DNA of 64,000 nt, from NCBI RefSeq assembly GCF_002951615.1, contig NZ_CP019062.1, positions 1,054,001 through 1,118,000 on the forward strand. The letters run 5' to 3'. This document shows positions 7,632-17,897 of the stretch, in pieces. Both the position numbers and the translations under genes were made by a program. The notes below the pieces were generated by a model. It ran no database searches, was not told where the DNA came from, and saw nothing but the letters and a program-made list of their open reading frames with translations. Numbering within the stretch: the stretch's first letter is position 1; every line of letters starts with the position of its first letter. Source of the stretch: Rahnella sikkimica (GTDB lineage Bacteria; Pseudomonadota; Gammaproteobacteria; Enterobacterales; Enterobacteriaceae).

Positions 7632-8162
7632 TTAACGGCCGAACAAATCACGACGTTTTGGTTTAACGAACTGGGCCAGTAAAACCAGGATCCCGATAAC
7701 CATAAAGACGCTGAAGACAACGACCAGCCACTGAGGCATACCCAGGGACAGGAATTCCCACTGTTTTTCAGCACAATCTCCGCTGGCGATAAACATCCAC
7801 GGGAACCATTTGTCCAGTGGCAGCCAGGTCGGAAAGCGCGCGGCGAAATCGCAGGTAGCGAACGGAGAAGGGTGCAGCTGGATCATGGTGTGTTCCCATG
7901 ACAGGCGGATCCCTTCATAGGCACTGTAAAGCCAGATAAGAATACCGGCGTAACGTAACCAGGTCGCCGGAGCGATTGCCCCCACAATACCCGCAGCCAG
8001 TATGCCCATCAGCGCACAACGTTCATAGATACACATGACGCACGGTTGAAGTAACATCACGTGTTGGAAATACAACGCAACCAGCTCAAGTGCCAGTGCG
8101 GTCAGAGCCATCAGAAGCCATGCCCCGCGGCCTTGTGAGCAACGGTTAAGATATTGCAACAT
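7632..8162 (-). CDS. dsbB: Disulfide bond formation protein DsbB
   Basis: A 176-residue four-helix inner-membrane quinone reductase that reoxidises DsbA. The length equals the E. coli protein when translation starts at 8162 ([17 protein letters not shown]). The first redox pair is Cys41-Cys44 (CVMC), and the second periplasmic loop contains the [10 protein letters not shown] and SGDCAEKQW cysteines (E. coli Cys104 and Cys130). The family end [10 protein letters not shown] is conserved. The open frame upstream of 8162 is not homologous. It follows nhaB on the same strand with a ~190-base gap, the arrangement known from E. coli. Electrons pass from DsbA to ubiquinone or menaquinone. Confidence 0.97.
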   Translation of the reverse strand: MLQYLNRCSQGRGAWLLMALTALALELVALYFQHVMLLQPCVMCIYERCALMGILAAGIVGAIAPATWLRYAGILIWLYSAYEGIRLSWEHTMIQLHPSPFATCDFAARFPTWLPLDKWFPWMFIASGDCAEKQWEFLSLGMPQWLVVVFSVFMVIGILVLLAQFVKPKRRDLFGR

Positions 8163-8353
8163 AGAAATTTTTTCCCTGCAGTTAGCTACTGACACGCAGT
8201 GTAAACCAATTGAACCCTGCTGCCAGCCTGTCTCCATAAATATTCGGTAAATAATTACTATAAATCGGACAATTCGACTTTAAATTCGGTAATTTTCTGA
8301 GTCACAGGTTACGCAGAGAATTACCGACATAATCCCCGTTCAGATCAAGGCGG

Positions 8354-9868
8354 CTACCCAAGCGTCAGCCAGCCCATATCGCTGTACCACTGCGTCATTT
8401 CCGGCAGCAGGAATTGCACACAAAGCAGACCTGCGAGCGTCATCACAATCGTGTAAGGCAGCGCCATCCACACCATCCGGCCATACGAAAGGCGGATAAG
8501 TGGCGCAAGGGCGGATGTCAGCAAAAACAGAAATGCCGCCTGGCCGTTGGGTGTCGCGACGGAAGGCAGGTTCGTGCCGGTGTTAATGGCGACTGCCAGC
8601 ATCTCAAACTGTTTCAGGCTGATGGCACCGCTTTCCAGCGCTGATTTCGCTTCGTTGATGTAGACCGTGCCGACAAACACATTATCGGAAACTGAAGAAA
8701 GCAGACCGTTGAACAAATAGAACAGCGAAAGCTGACTGGCGGGCGCAGATTGCAGCACAAAATTCACAATCGGGCTGAACAAATGCTGATCAACAATGAC
8801 GGCCACGATGGCAAAAAAGACCACCAGCAGCGCGGTAAACGGCAGGGAGTCCTGAAACGCTTTGCCGATCGCATGTTCGTCCGTCACGCCGCAAAATGCC
8901 GTCGCGAAGATAATCACGGACAGTCCGATCAGCCCGACTTCGGCCAGATGAAACGCCAGCGCGATAATCAGCCAGACGCCAATCAGCGCCTGCACGGCCA
9001 GTTTAATGCGTTCCTGACGGGTACTGTTTTCGGTGTTTTTCTGATCGTACTTCTTAAGAACCTCGTAGACAGGCTGCGGCAATTGCGCGCCATAACCAAA
9101 CAACCGGAAACGCTCGACCAGCGCGCAAACAATAAAGCCGCAGATGAACACCGGCACGCTGACCGGCGACATACGGATCAGAAAGTCGGTGAACTGCCAT
9201 CCGGCCGCTTTGGCGATGATCAGGTTTTGCGGCTCGCCGACCATTGTCATCACGCCGCCCAGCGCGGTGCCGACGCCAGCGTGCATCATCAGGCTGCGTA
9301 AAAATGCGCGGAACTGTTCCAGAACCGCACTGGCATCCGCATTTTTGTCCTGGCCTGACGCAACGTTGTGATAAATCGAATAGAAACCGACAGAAACGCT
9401 GATCACCACGGCAATCACCGTCAGCGCATCGAGGAAGGCAGATAGAAACGCGGCGGCGAAACAAAACGCCAGCGAAAGGGCGATTTTACTACGCAGGTTC
9501 AGCAGGAGTTTGGTGAAAACCGTCAACAAAAGTTGTTTCATGAAGTAGATGCCGGCGACCATGAAAATCAGCAACAAGAGCACTTCAAGGTTGCCCTCGA
9601 CTTCTTCGCGAACTCTTGCGGCGCTGGTCATGCCCATCATCACGGCTTCGATGGCCAGCAAGCCGCCAGGTTGCAGCGGGTAGCATTTCAGCGCCATCCC
9701 GAGCGTGAAGATGAATTCGACCATCAGCAACCAGCCCGCTAAGAACGGGCTGACCAGAAAGAACACCAGCGGATTAATAATCAGAAAAACCAGAATGGCA
9801 ATTTTGTACCAGCCCGGCGATTGTCCAAGAAAGTTTTTAATAAATGCGTGGCGGAAGGTTGTATCCAT
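8354..9868 (-). CDS. nhaB: Na+/H+ antiporter NhaB
   Basis: A 504-residue multi-spanning inner-membrane antiporter that exchanges external H+ for cytoplasmic Na+ and supports pH and salt homeostasis. It matches NhaB over its whole length: the NFLGQSPxWYK start, the [14 protein letters not shown] segment, and the [20 protein letters not shown] motif near residue 430. The ATG at 9868 was chosen because the M-to-NFLGQ distance then equals that of E. coli; a TTG at 9877 has a better AAGGA spacing and cannot be excluded. Divergent from fadR across ~240 bases, as in E. coli. Confidence 0.96.
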   Translation of the reverse strand: MDTTFRHAFIKNFLGQSPGWYKIAILVFLIINPLVFFLVSPFLAGWLLMVEFIFTLGMALKCYPLQPGGLLAIEAVMMGMTSAARVREEVEGNLEVLLLLIFMVAGIYFMKQLLLTVFTKLLLNLRSKIALSLAFCFAAAFLSAFLDALTVIAVVISVSVGFYSIYHNVASGQDKNADASAVLEQFRAFLRSLMMHAGVGTALGGVMTMVGEPQNLIIAKAAGWQFTDFLIRMSPVSVPVFICGFIVCALVERFRLFGYGAQLPQPVYEVLKKYDQKNTENSTRQERIKLAVQALIGVWLIIALAFHLAEVGLIGLSVIIFATAFCGVTDEHAIGKAFQDSLPFTALLVVFFAIVAVIVDQHLFSPIVNFVLQSAPASQLSLFYLFNGLLSSVSDNVFVGTVYINEAKSALESGAISLKQFEMLAVAINTGTNLPSVATPNGQAAFLFLLTSALAPLIRLSYGRMVWMALPYTIVMTLAGLLCVQFLLPEMTQWYSDMGWLTLG

Positions 9869-10052
9869 ATTCCCCAAAGGTCCTTTATGGTTATTTTACT
9901 GCGGTATCAAAAAGATAGACCAGTGTAATCCTCCAGCGGAAGATTTTCTCCTGTGACGGGGAAATAATAAGTCCTTAAAATAAGGGAAATTCTGCCAACC
10001 CCTGCACAGTTTCAACATTAGTTCTGACCGTGCGCTATAACCGCTGATTTTC

Positions 10053-10069
10053 ATCTGGTATGATGAGCA
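10053..10069. promoter_or_regulatory. Putative FadR operator in the nhaB-fadR intergenic region
   Basis: ATCTGGTATGATGAGCA resembles known FadR sites such as that of fabA (ATCTGGTACGACCAGAT): the left half ATCTGGTA is identical and the GA dinucleotide is kept. It lies 44 bases upstream of the fadR ATG, which would suit autoregulation. Prediction from pattern only. Confidence 0.4.
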
Positions 10070-10112
10070 CAACTATATCCCTGATAAATGCCTCACACGG
10101 AACGACAAACAC

Positions 10113-10832
10113 ATGGTTATTAAGGCACAAAGTCCTGCCGGTTTTGCCGAAGAGTACATCATTGAAAGTATCTGGAACAGCCGGTTCCCGCCGGGGTCAA
10201 TCTTACCTGCGGAGCGCGAACTTTCAGAACTCATTGGCGTAACCCGAACCACATTACGTGAGGTTTTACAACGTCTTGCCCGTGATGGCTGGCTGACTAT
10301 TCAGCACGGTAAACCGACAAAAGTGAACAACTTCTGGGAAACCTCGGGTCTGAATATTCTGGAAACACTGGCGCGTCTTGATCACGACAGCGTTCCTCAG
10401 CTTATTGATAATCTGCTGTCGGTGCGTACCAATATCGCGACCATTTTCATTCGCAAAGCGATGCGCACGAATCCCGAAGAAACGCAGCAGGTGCTGGCGA
10501 AAGCGGCCGAAGTGGAAGATCATGCCGAAGCCTTTACAGCGCTGGATTACGGTATTTTCCGCGGTCTGGCGTTTGCCTCCGGCAACCCGATTTACGGTCT
10601 GATTATTAACGGACTACGCGGTCTGTATACGCGCGTTGGCCGTTATTATTTCTCCAACCCTGAAGCGCGCAAGCTGGCGATCAACTTCTATAAGAAACTG
10701 TCGGATATCTGCCACGAAAAAAGTTACGAGCTGATTGTGGATTGTGTGCGTAATTATGGGCGTCAGAGCGGTGAAATCTGGCACAGTATGCAGGGCAACA
10801 TGCCGGGCGATCTGACCGACCAGAAACGCTGA
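10113..10832 (+). CDS. fadR: Fatty acid metabolism regulator FadR
   Basis: A 239-residue GntR-family transcription factor, the same length as E. coli FadR and nearly identical through the first 125 residues ([21 protein letters not shown]...). The N-terminal winged helix (about 9-75) includes [17 protein letters not shown]. The C-terminal FadR acyl-CoA-binding domain follows from about residue 80. It represses fad beta-oxidation genes and activates fabA/fabB; long-chain acyl-CoA releases it from DNA. Transcribed away from nhaB and followed by a strong terminator. Confidence 0.98.
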   Translation: MVIKAQSPAGFAEEYIIESIWNSRFPPGSILPAERELSELIGVTRTTLREVLQRLARDGWLTIQHGKPTKVNNFWETSGLNILETLARLDHDSVPQLIDNLLSVRTNIATIFIRKAMRTNPEETQQVLAKAAEVEDHAEAFTALDYGIFRGLAFASGNPIYGLIINGLRGLYTRVGRYYFSNPEARKLAINFYKKLSDICHEKSYELIVDCVRNYGRQSGEIWHSMQGNMPGDLTDQKR

Positions 10833-10860
10833 GTTTTGCGGGTTCTGCTCAAATGAGAAA

Positions 10861-10881
10861 GGGCGCTGAGCGCCCTTTTTT
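10861..10881 (+). terminator. fadR terminator
   Basis: GGGCGC-TGA-GCGCCC stem-loop followed by TTTTTT. The A-rich left side could also serve the convergent ycgB gene. Confidence 0.9.
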
Positions 10882-10916
10882 AATGCCTGAACTTGTCTGC
10901 TTCAAGAGTGCGCCGG

Positions 10917-12452
10917 TCAGAGCGGCGTTGGGCGTGGCGGGCAACGCTCCAGCAGTTCCACGCTGCCGTCTTCGTTGAGTTGCTCGATAAACACATCGAA
11001 ACCCCACAGACGGTGAACGTGCTTCATCACTTCACGACGGCTCTTATCCAGCGGCGCGCGATCTTGCGGGATATAACGCAACGTCAGCGAACGGTCACCG
11101 CGCAAATCAACGTTCCAGACCTGAATATTTGGCTCGTGATTGCTCAGATTATATTGCGCCGACAATTCCTGACGTATCGCACGATAACCTTCCTCATTAT
11201 GAATCGCCGCAATTTCCAGATAATTATTGTGATCGTCATCGAGCACGGTAAACAGACGGAAATCACGCATCACTTTTGGCGACAGGAACTGACTGATGAA
11301 GCTTTCATCTTTGAAATCCCGCATTGCGAAATGCAGTGTCGTCAGCCAGTCCGAACCGGCAATATCCGGGAACCAGTAACGGTCCTCTTCAGTCGGTTCC
11401 TGACAGATACGTTTGATATCCTGGAACATCGCAAAGCCCAGCGCATACGGGTTGATCCCGCTGTAATACGGGCTGTTATACGGTGGCTGAAAGACCACAT
11501 TGGTATGGCTGTGCAGGAACTCCAGAATGAAACGATCCGAGACTTTTCCCTCGTCGTACAGATGATTCAAAATGGTGTAGTGCCAGAACGTCGCCCAGCC
11601 TTCGTTCATGACCTGAGTCTGTTTCTGCGGATAGAAATACTGGCTGATTTTACGCACGATGCGCAAAATTTCACGTTGCCAGGATTCCAGCAGCGGCGCG
11701 TTTTTTTCCATGAAATACAGCAGATTTTCCTGCGGTTCAGACGGGAAGCGTCGTGCCTGTTCCGGGGCATCCACGCTGTCTTTGCGCGGCAGCGTTTTCC
11801 ACAATGTATTCACCTGACTTTGCAGATACTCTTCGCGGCTTTTCTGCCGCGCCAGTTCTTCCTGCAGCGAAATTTTCTGCGGGCGTTTATAGCGGTCAAC
11901 GCCATAATTCATCAGCGCATGGCAGGAATCGAGCAGCCGTTCGACTTCATCGACGCCATAACGCTCTTCGCATTCGCTGATATAGCGTTTGGCAAACAGC
12001 AGGTAATCGACAATCGAACTGGCGTCGGTCCAGCTTTTAAACAGATAGTTATTTTTGAAGAAAGAGTTATGGCCGTAGCAGGCGTGCGCAATGACCAGCG
12101 CCTGCATCGTGATGGTGTTTTCTTCCATCAGATAGGCGATACATGGGTTGGAATTGATGACGATTTCGTATGCCAGACCTTGCTGGCCGTGTTTATACAG
12201 TTGCTCGGTTTCAATGAATTTCTTGCCGAACGACCAGTGTGTGTAATTGATGGGCATGCCGATGCTGGAATAAGCATCCATCATTTGTTCAGAAGTGATG
12301 ATCTCGATTTGATGCGGATACGTCTCCAGCCGGTACGACTTGGCGACCCGGTCAATTTCTTCGAGATAGGTTTGCAGTAACTCAAACGTCCAGTCCGGTC
12401 CATCGCTAAGACGTTTGTCCTCAGTTTTTTTCTTTTGGGTCACTGTCGTCAT
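10917..12452 (-). CDS. ycgB: SpoVR family protein YcgB
   Basis: A 511-residue cytoplasmic protein of the SpoVR family, close to E. coli YcgB over its full length (RLSDGPDWTF near the N-terminus; YKRPQKISLQEE; NPYALGFAMFQDIKRIC; LERCPPR at the end). The start at 12452 (MTTVTQKK) has GAGGG eight bases upstream; the ATG 15 bases earlier lacks a ribosome site. The biochemical activity is not established. Members of this family act with the YeaG kinase and YeaH in a starvation-stress pathway; both partners are encoded about 9 kb downstream here. An imperfect region with two hairpins lies upstream. Confidence 0.95.
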   Translation of the reverse strand: MTTVTQKKKTEDKRLSDGPDWTFELLQTYLEEIDRVAKSYRLETYPHQIEIITSEQMMDAYSSIGMPINYTHWSFGKKFIETEQLYKHGQQGLAYEIVINSNPCIAYLMEENTITMQALVIAHACYGHNSFFKNNYLFKSWTDASSIVDYLLFAKRYISECEERYGVDEVERLLDSCHALMNYGVDRYKRPQKISLQEELARQKSREEYLQSQVNTLWKTLPRKDSVDAPEQARRFPSEPQENLLYFMEKNAPLLESWQREILRIVRKISQYFYPQKQTQVMNEGWATFWHYTILNHLYDEGKVSDRFILEFLHSHTNVVFQPPYNSPYYSGINPYALGFAMFQDIKRICQEPTEEDRYWFPDIAGSDWLTTLHFAMRDFKDESFISQFLSPKVMRDFRLFTVLDDDHNNYLEIAAIHNEEGYRAIRQELSAQYNLSNHEPNIQVWNVDLRGDRSLTLRYIPQDRAPLDKSRREVMKHVHRLWGFDVFIEQLNEDGSVELLERCPPRPTPL

Positions 12453-12577
12453 AAGCCGCACCCTCATTCAGTTATGGACGCTACAGAGTGTTTGATTCAC
12501 AACCTTTTCTTAAGATTTCGCACGTCCATTGATAATCGTAGCTCAATCTGAGTGTGCTGCAGGATAAACGCCATGAA

Positions 12578-12671
12578 TCCTTTCCCCATCAAATCTATAT
12601 CCTGATGGAAAGGGGCTGTCAATCGCAGCGCAATGAAGACCCAAAGCCGCAGAGAACCAGGCTTTGGGTCA
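12578..12671. other. Two stem-loops between the hydrolase gene and ycgB
   Basis: The 250-base gap holds a perfect 11-bp stem (GACCCAAAGCC / GGCTTTGGGTC, 12639-12671) and a second, imperfect stem at about 12578-12617 (CCTTTCCCCATCA against TGATGGAAAGGGG). Neither has a good T-tract. They may end the hydrolase transcript or structure the ycgB 5' leader. No gene is seen here. Confidence 0.5.
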
Positions 12672-12703
12672 GTTTCAGACAACTGAAAGCGGGGGAAGCG
12701 GAA

Positions 12704-13534
12704 TTAGCTGCGGATAAACTCTAATAAATCTTCATTAATCTGATCTTTATGTGTACTGCATAAACCGTGCGATGCACCCGGATAGACTTTGCCTTTCCCG
12801 TGTGGCAGAAGCTTGAGTGCGGCTTCGCTGGAAGAGGCCGGCGGCACAATCTGGTCATCGTCACCGTAAATCACCAGCGTCGGAATGGTCATCTTTTTCA
12901 GGTCTTCGCGCTGGTCGGTTTCAGAGAAAGCTTTCACGCAATCATAAAGTGCTTTTATCGAGGCCTGCATGCCCTGACGCCAGAAGCTCTGACGCAAACC
13001 TTCTGAAATTTTTGCACCTGGCCGGTTAAAGCCGAAAAAGGCATCCGGCAAATCCAGGAAAAACTGCGAACGGTCTTGTTTTACGCCGTCACGGATACCG
13101 TCGAACACAGAAAGTGGCAATCCGGACGGATTGAAATCTGTTTTGATCATAATCGGCGGCACCGCGCCAATCAGCACGGCTTTGGCGACGCGCGCCGTAC
13201 CGTGGCGGCCGATGTAACGCGCCACTTCACCGCCGCCGGTTGAATGCCCGATGTGAACCGCTTCTTTCAGATCTAAGTGGGCGGCGAGTTCGGCCAGATC
13301 ATCGCCATATTGATCCATATTGTGTCCGTCCCACGGCTGCGAGGAACGGCCATGGCCGCGGCGGTCGTGCGCAATCACACGGTAACCTTTATCCGCCAGA
13401 AACAGCATCTGATCTTCGAACGCATCGCCAGATAACGGCCAGCCATGACTGAAAACCACGGGCTGACCGCTTCCCCAGTCCTTATAAAACAGTTGCGTGC
13501 CATCTTTGAGCTTCAGAAAGTTTGAGTTATTCAC
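12704..13534 (-). CDS. Alpha/beta hydrolase, non-haem chloroperoxidase-like
   Basis: A 276-residue alpha/beta-hydrolase of the bacterial chloroperoxidase/arylesterase group. The nucleophile elbow is GHSTGGG with Ser98. The acid is in YGDDDQIVP (Asp227) and the histidine in GASHG (His256). The oxyanion region [14 protein letters not shown] and the [12 protein letters not shown] element are characteristic of the group. These enzymes are esterases or perhydrolases; the physiological substrate is unknown. The N-terminus [21 protein letters not shown] fits the family start, with a GGAG site upstream. No signal peptide, so cytoplasmic. Monocistronic, with ~170 bases to the nearest upstream hairpin. 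Confidence 0.85.
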   Translation of the reverse strand: MNNSNFLKLKDGTQLFYKDWGSGQPVVFSHGWPLSGDAFEDQMLFLADKGYRVIAHDRRGHGRSSQPWDGHNMDQYGDDLAELAAHLDLKEAVHIGHSTGGGEVARYIGRHGTARVAKAVLIGAVPPIMIKTDFNPSGLPLSVFDGIRDGVKQDRSQFFLDLPDAFFGFNRPGAKISEGLRQSFWRQGMQASIKALYDCVKAFSETDQREDLKKMTIPTLVIYGDDDQIVPPASSSEAALKLLPHGKGKVYPGASHGLCSTHKDQINEDLLEFIRS

Positions 13535-13546
13535 GGTGACTCCTTA

Positions 13547-13574
13547 TCGCTGAAATGAATGTCGCTGAAATGAA
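13547..13574. repeat. 13-bp direct repeat upstream of the hydrolase gene
   Basis: TCGCTGAAATGAA occurs at 13547-13559 and again at 13562-13574. It is in the leader of the hydrolase. The rest of the 13575-13990 gap shows no convincing gene; a short + strand frame at 13614-13898 lacks a ribosome site and recognisable product. Confidence 0.6.
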
Positions 13575-13993
13575 CGGTGCGGGTTATGAAGCTTTCGAAG
13601 TGTAGGTCAGTAATTGAGCTACCGCGATATTGCTCACATTTTCAGGTGGCCACTCAGGCGGACAGTTTTGCAGAAATTAAACCGGAGACTTAGCCGCGGG
13701 CATTTAAACCCGCTTTATAAACCCCCTTCAGAGAGCAACCCCGTTCCTCATGCGCGATATCAGGTAATGTCATACACAGCGCTAATTTCAGTTATTAATG
13801 CTGAAAATATGCTTGCATACAAGAATAAAAGACCACAGGGAAACCCGGCACATAAGCGGCAAAGACCGGTGACTTCAATGCAATCAATGCTGTCATAAAG
13901 CCCTTATTTTCTCTCCTGAAAGCCGGAATGTTGCGATATATCGTTATTTATTGGCAGCTATTGAAAAAAATGCTGTCATGAACGATAAATAAA

Positions 13994-14009
13994 TGTGAAA
14001 CAACTCACG
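13994..14009. promoter_or_regulatory. CRP-cAMP binding site upstream of dadAX
   Basis: TGTGAAACAACTCACG matches the CRP consensus TGTGA-N6-TCACA with one mismatch, ~100 bases upstream of the dadA start. The E. coli dad operon is subject to catabolite control and alanine/Lrp control, consistent with this site. A possible -10 (TATGCT) lies near 14071. Confidence 0.65.
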
Positions 14010-14102
14010 GTTATGAACGCCTGTGTTGGCGATTTTTCGCAGTCAGGTTAATTTCCTGTCATCAGAATATTATGCTTTGTTTTGTCGTGGAGTGGAGTCG
14101 AT

Positions 14103-15404
14103 ATGCGTGTGGTGATTTTAGGCAGTGGTGTGGTCGGCGTCGCCAGTGCATGGTATCTGGCGAAAGCGGGACATGATGTGACGGTTATCGACCGTCAGTC
14201 CGGGCCTGCGGAAGAAACCAGCGCGGGCAATGCGGGGCAGATCTCACCGGGCTACGCTGCGCCATGGGCGGCTCCGGGTGTTCCGGTTAAAGCAATCAAA
14301 TGGATGTTCCAGAAGCATGCGCCGCTGGCAATCCGTCTGGACGGGACGCAGTTCCAGCTCAAATGGATGTGGCAGATGCTGCGTAACTGCGACATGAACC
14401 ACTACCAGACCAACAAAAGCCGCATGGTTCGTCTGGCGGAATACAGCCGTGACTGCATGAAAACGTTGCGCGAAGAAACAGGCATTCAGTACGAAGGCCG
14501 TCAGGGCGGTACGTTGCAGCTGTTCCGTACGGCACAGCAGTTTGAGAGCGCGGCGAAAGATATCGCGGTGCTCGAAGACGCCGGCGTGCCCTATCAGTTG
14601 CTGGGATCCAGCCAGCTGGCAACCGCAGAACCGGCGCTGGCGCAGGTCGCGCACAAACTAACGGGCGGTCTGCGTTTGCCCAACGATGAAACCGGCGACT
14701 GTCAGCTGTTCACCCGCACGCTGGCGGAAATGGCGCGTCAGGCTGGCGTGAAATTCGAGTTCAACCGGACGGTCGATAAGCTGCATGTCGACAACGGCGA
14801 GATTACCGGTGTCCAGTGTGGCGACGATCTGGTGAAAGCGGATGCTTATGTGGTGGCGTTTGGCTCGTATTCTACTTCGCTGCTGGCGGATCTGGTTTCC
14901 ATTCCGGTGTATCCGCTGAAAGGCTATTCGCTGACGATTCCGATCACTGACCCGGCTTCTGCGCCGGTTTCAACCGTGCTGGATGAGACTTATAAAATTG
15001 CGATTACGCGTTTCGATAATCGCATCCGTGTAGGCGGGATGGCGGAAATTGTTGGCTTCAATCTGAAGCTGGCGCAGGCGCGCCGTGAAACGCTGGAGAT
15101 GGTGGTGAAAGATCTCTACCCGAACGGCGGTAACGTTGAGGCGGCGACTTTCTGGACCGGTTTGCGGCCAATGACGCCTGACGGTACGCCGATTGTCGGC
15201 CGTACGCGCATCAAAAATCTGTATCTGAACACCGGCCACGGCACGCTCGGCTGGACGATGGCCTGCGGTTCCGGCCAGCTGTTATCTGACATTATGTCCG
15301 GCGTGACTCCGGCAATTCCTTCTGATGATTTATCGGTTGAGCGCTACAGCCCTGGCTTTATCGCCCGTCCGGCTGGCCCGCATAAAATGCATCCGGTGGC
15401 ATAA
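14103..15404 (+). CDS. dadA: D-amino acid dehydrogenase, small subunit DadA
   Basis: A 433-residue FAD flavoprotein that oxidises D-alanine (and other D-amino acids) to pyruvate and ammonia, feeding electrons to the respiratory chain. The FAD-binding motif [17 protein letters not shown] is at the N-terminus. Strong full-length similarity to E. coli DadA includes [17 protein letters not shown] and [16 protein letters not shown]. The start at 14103 (MRVVILG) has GGAG nine bases upstream; an ATG 21 bases earlier is not conserved. It is followed by dadX after 71 bases, forming the alanine-catabolic operon. Upstream CRP site. Confidence 0.97.
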   Translation: MRVVILGSGVVGVASAWYLAKAGHDVTVIDRQSGPAEETSAGNAGQISPGYAAPWAAPGVPVKAIKWMFQKHAPLAIRLDGTQFQLKWMWQMLRNCDMNHYQTNKSRMVRLAEYSRDCMKTLREETGIQYEGRQGGTLQLFRTAQQFESAAKDIAVLEDAGVPYQLLGSSQLATAEPALAQVAHKLTGGLRLPNDETGDCQLFTRTLAEMARQAGVKFEFNRTVDKLHVDNGEITGVQCGDDLVKADAYVVAFGSYSTSLLADLVSIPVYPLKGYSLTIPITDPASAPVSTVLDETYKIAITRFDNRIRVGGMAEIVGFNLKLAQARRETLEMVVKDLYPNGGNVEAATFWTGLRPMTPDGTPIVGRTRIKNLYLNTGHGTLGWTMACGSGQLLSDIMSGVTPAIPSDDLSVERYSPGFIARPAGPHKMHPVA

Positions 15405-15475
15405 AAACCGGTTTTCTTGCCCCGCGTGGTGACTGATGCCGCGCGGGCGTTACTTTGCACTTTGCCGGAGCTGGT

Positions 15476-16549
15476 ATGCCTCGCCCGATTTCAGCCACTT
15501 TATCTCTGTCTGCGTTATCCCAAAATCTCAATGTCATCCGGGGTTTTGCCCCCAACAGCAAGGTCTGGTCGGTGGTGAAAGCCAACGGATACGGCCACGG
15601 AATTCCCCGTATCTGGAAAAGCCTGTCGGGTACCGATGGTTTCGCGTTACTCGATTTCAACGAAGCGATATTCCTGCGTGAATCCGGCTGGCAGGGGCCG
15701 ATCCTGCTGCTGGAAGGTTTCTTTTCTCCCGCTGATGTAATCACGATTGACCATTACCGGCTGACGACGTCAGTACACAGCGACTGGCAAATTCAGGCGC
15801 TGGCAAAGGCCAGTCTCAGCCAGCCGGTGAACGTTTATCTGAAAGTAAACAGCGGTATGAACCGTCTGGGTTTTGCGCCAGCGCGCGTCAGTGATGTCTG
15901 GCATCAGCTGCGTGAACTGAAGCAGGTCGGGGAAATCACGCTGATGAGCCACTTCGCCACGGCTGACAGCGTGGAAGGCGTGGATGCTCAGATGGCGGCG
16001 GTGAATCTGGCGGGGCAAAACATCTCCGGCCCGCGCTGTCTTGCCAACTCAGCTGCGACGCTCTGGCATCCGTCGACACATTATGACTGGATCCGTCCGG
16101 GGATTATTTTGTACGGCGCGTCACCGAGCGGGCAGTGGCAGGACATCGCCCAAACCGGTTTGCAGCCGGTGATGACGCTCAATAGTGAGCTGATTGCTGT
16201 GCAGGCGCTTCATGCCGGTGACCGCGTCGGGTATGGCGGGCGTTACCGTGCCGCACAACCGCAGCGTGTGGGCGTGGTGGCCTGTGGTTATGCAGACGGT
16301 TATCCGCGACACGCGCCTTCCGGCACGCCGGTTTGGGTGGATGGCGTGAGGACAAAAACGGTAGGAACGGTTTCGATGGATATGCTGGCGGTGGATTTAA
16401 CGCCGTGTCCGCAGGCGCAGATCGGTGCGCCGGTCGAACTGTGGGGTAATCATCTGCCGGTGGATGATGTGGCGACGGCAGCCGGTACACTGGGCTACGA
16501 GCTGCTGAGTGCGCTCGCGCCGCGCGTACCGGTCACCACCGCCGGGTAA
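15476..16549 (+). CDS. dadX: Catabolic alanine racemase DadX
   Basis: A 357-residue PLP-dependent alanine racemase. The PLP lysine is in [10 protein letters not shown] (Lys ~34), and the catalytic tyrosine is in the RVGYGGRY region. Start at 15476 ([18 protein letters not shown]) with GGAG upstream; length matches E. coli DadX (356). It converts L-alanine to D-alanine for DadA, so the pair degrades L-alanine. As it follows dadA it is the catabolic isozyme rather than biosynthetic Alr. The gene ends 7 bases before the convergent MFS gene stop. Confidence 0.96.
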   Translation: MPRPISATLSLSALSQNLNVIRGFAPNSKVWSVVKANGYGHGIPRIWKSLSGTDGFALLDFNEAIFLRESGWQGPILLLEGFFSPADVITIDHYRLTTSVHSDWQIQALAKASLSQPVNVYLKVNSGMNRLGFAPARVSDVWHQLRELKQVGEITLMSHFATADSVEGVDAQMAAVNLAGQNISGPRCLANSAATLWHPSTHYDWIRPGIILYGASPSGQWQDIAQTGLQPVMTLNSELIAVQALHAGDRVGYGGRYRAAQPQRVGVVACGYADGYPRHAPSGTPVWVDGVRTKTVGTVSMDMLAVDLTPCPQAQIGAPVELWGNHLPVDDVATAAGTLGYELLSALAPRVPVTTAG

Positions 16550-16556
16550 AGATTTT

Positions 16557-17762
16557 TTAGTTTTCCAGACGGGTCAGCTGACCCGTCGATTTCTTACTGG
16601 CACGACGTGCCAGCATTGCCAGACATCCTCCCGCCAGCATCACCAGCGCAACGCTCAGCTTGGGTTGTAACGGCAACGCCATCGCAATAAAACCCAGCAA
16701 TGCACCGCCCGCCATCTGCACCGAACCGACCAGCGCAGACGCCACACCGGCTTCACTTGAGAACGGCTCCAGCGCATAGCTGGTGGCTGGCCCCATCAGG
16801 AACGCTAAACCCGCACAGGCGCTGGCAACCGGCAGCATATACAGCCAGGTCGCGGTTTGTTCTGCGGCAGGCATCAGCGTGATCCCCGCAACCAGCCCCA
16901 GGCAACCGGCAAACATCAGGATACCGCCGGTTTTCAGGCACGCCGGACGTCCCACTTTGCGGATAATACGGTTAGCAATAAAACTCACCGCCATAATCCA
17001 GAAGCCATTTGCGCCAAATACGATAGAAAACTCCAGCGGTGTGAGCCCGGCGACGTTCATCAGCACGGTCGGTGCCAGCGAGACATAGGTCAGCGCCATA
17101 CCCATCGCACCGGCGTTAACTGCGGCGAAAGTGATGAAACGTGAATCCGACAGGATCCGCGCGTACTGGCGAAACGGCAGGCCGGAGTTAGTTTGCGTAT
17201 CCGCCGGGCGGGTCTCCGGCAGTTTGAAAATGACCAGCAGCATGACCGCCACGGTATAACCGGCCAGCGCCCAGAATGGCGCACGCCAGCCATAATATTG
17301 CGCAATCAGGCCGCCAATCAGCGGTGCAAGTGCGGGAATGATATTGAGCGTCCCGTTGAGGAAACCGTAGGCGCGGGCAGCGTCGTTGCCACTCATGCGG
17401 TCACGTACACCGCTGAAAATCACCACCGACGTGCAGCACACGGCCAGCCCCTGAACCACACGGGAGAACAGGAACATCCACGGCGCAACCGATGTTGCCG
17501 CGATTATCGCGCCTGCCAGATAGACCACGATGCCGATAATCGCGATCGGACGGCGTCCAAATTTGTCCACCAGCGGGCCAGCGACCAGTTGCCCTAATCC
17601 CATCACCAGAATGAATAACGAAATCGAAGACTGAATTACCGCTTCGGAACTTTGCAAACCGAGGGCAATCGCCGGGATGGCGGGCAGGTACAGATCGATA
17701 CCCAGAGGGCCGAGCAACACCATGCTCAGCAGCAGGAAAAGGAATTTTTGCATTGAAAACAT
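16557..17762 (-). CDS. Bcr/CflA-type multidrug MFS transporter
   Basis: A 12-TM major facilitator of about 401 residues. The first segments contain GPLGIDLYLPAIPAIA, characteristic of the Bcr/CflA drug:H+ antiporter group (first-helix D and LP-AI). The loop 2-3 motif is GPLVDKFGRRPIAIIG. It is likely an exporter of drugs or metabolites; the substrate is unknown. The ATG at 17762 has no clear ribosome site; a GTG sits one codon earlier and MQKFLF four codons later. Convergent with dadX. No cognate regulator is adjacent. Confidence 0.85.
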   Translation of the reverse strand: MFSMQKFLFLLLSMVLLGPLGIDLYLPAIPAIALGLQSSEAVIQSSISLFILVMGLGQLVAGPLVDKFGRRPIAIIGIVVYLAGAIIAATSVAPWMFLFSRVVQGLAVCCTSVVIFSGVRDRMSGNDAARAYGFLNGTLNIIPALAPLIGGLIAQYYGWRAPFWALAGYTVAVMLLVIFKLPETRPADTQTNSGLPFRQYARILSDSRFITFAAVNAGAMGMALTYVSLAPTVLMNVAGLTPLEFSIVFGANGFWIMAVSFIANRIIRKVGRPACLKTGGILMFAGCLGLVAGITLMPAAEQTATWLYMLPVASACAGLAFLMGPATSYALEPFSSEAGVASALVGSVQMAGGALLGFIAMALPLQPKLSVALVMLAGGCLAMLARRASKKSTGQLTRLEN

Positions 17763-17864
17763 CACTGTCAGTCAGTCCGGAAGGGAGCTTAGGGTAATGA
17801 CTTCGTTAATGAATGGAAAGTAACTTGTGATATCAGAACCGGAAGTGAGAACTCGCAATAAGAA

Positions 17865-17887
17865 ACGGACACGCAGGGCGTGTCCGT
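17865..17887 (-). terminator. Probable nadE terminator
   Basis: Perfect 10-bp stem ACGGACACGC / GCGTGTCCGT with a 3-base loop, 11 bases after the nadE stop. The T-tract on the minus strand is short (TTTCTTATT). Confidence 0.6.
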
Positions 17888-17897
17888 GACAGAGAAT

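Noticed and set aside
10893..12380. Large + strand open frame of 495 codons opposite ycgB
   Set aside because: It is antisense to the well conserved ycgB over its whole length, has no family resemblance and no ribosome site; a shadow of high-GC codon bias.
13614..13898. Possible small gene upstream of dadA
   Set aside because: No ribosome site, no recognisable protein; likely random open frame in the promoter region.
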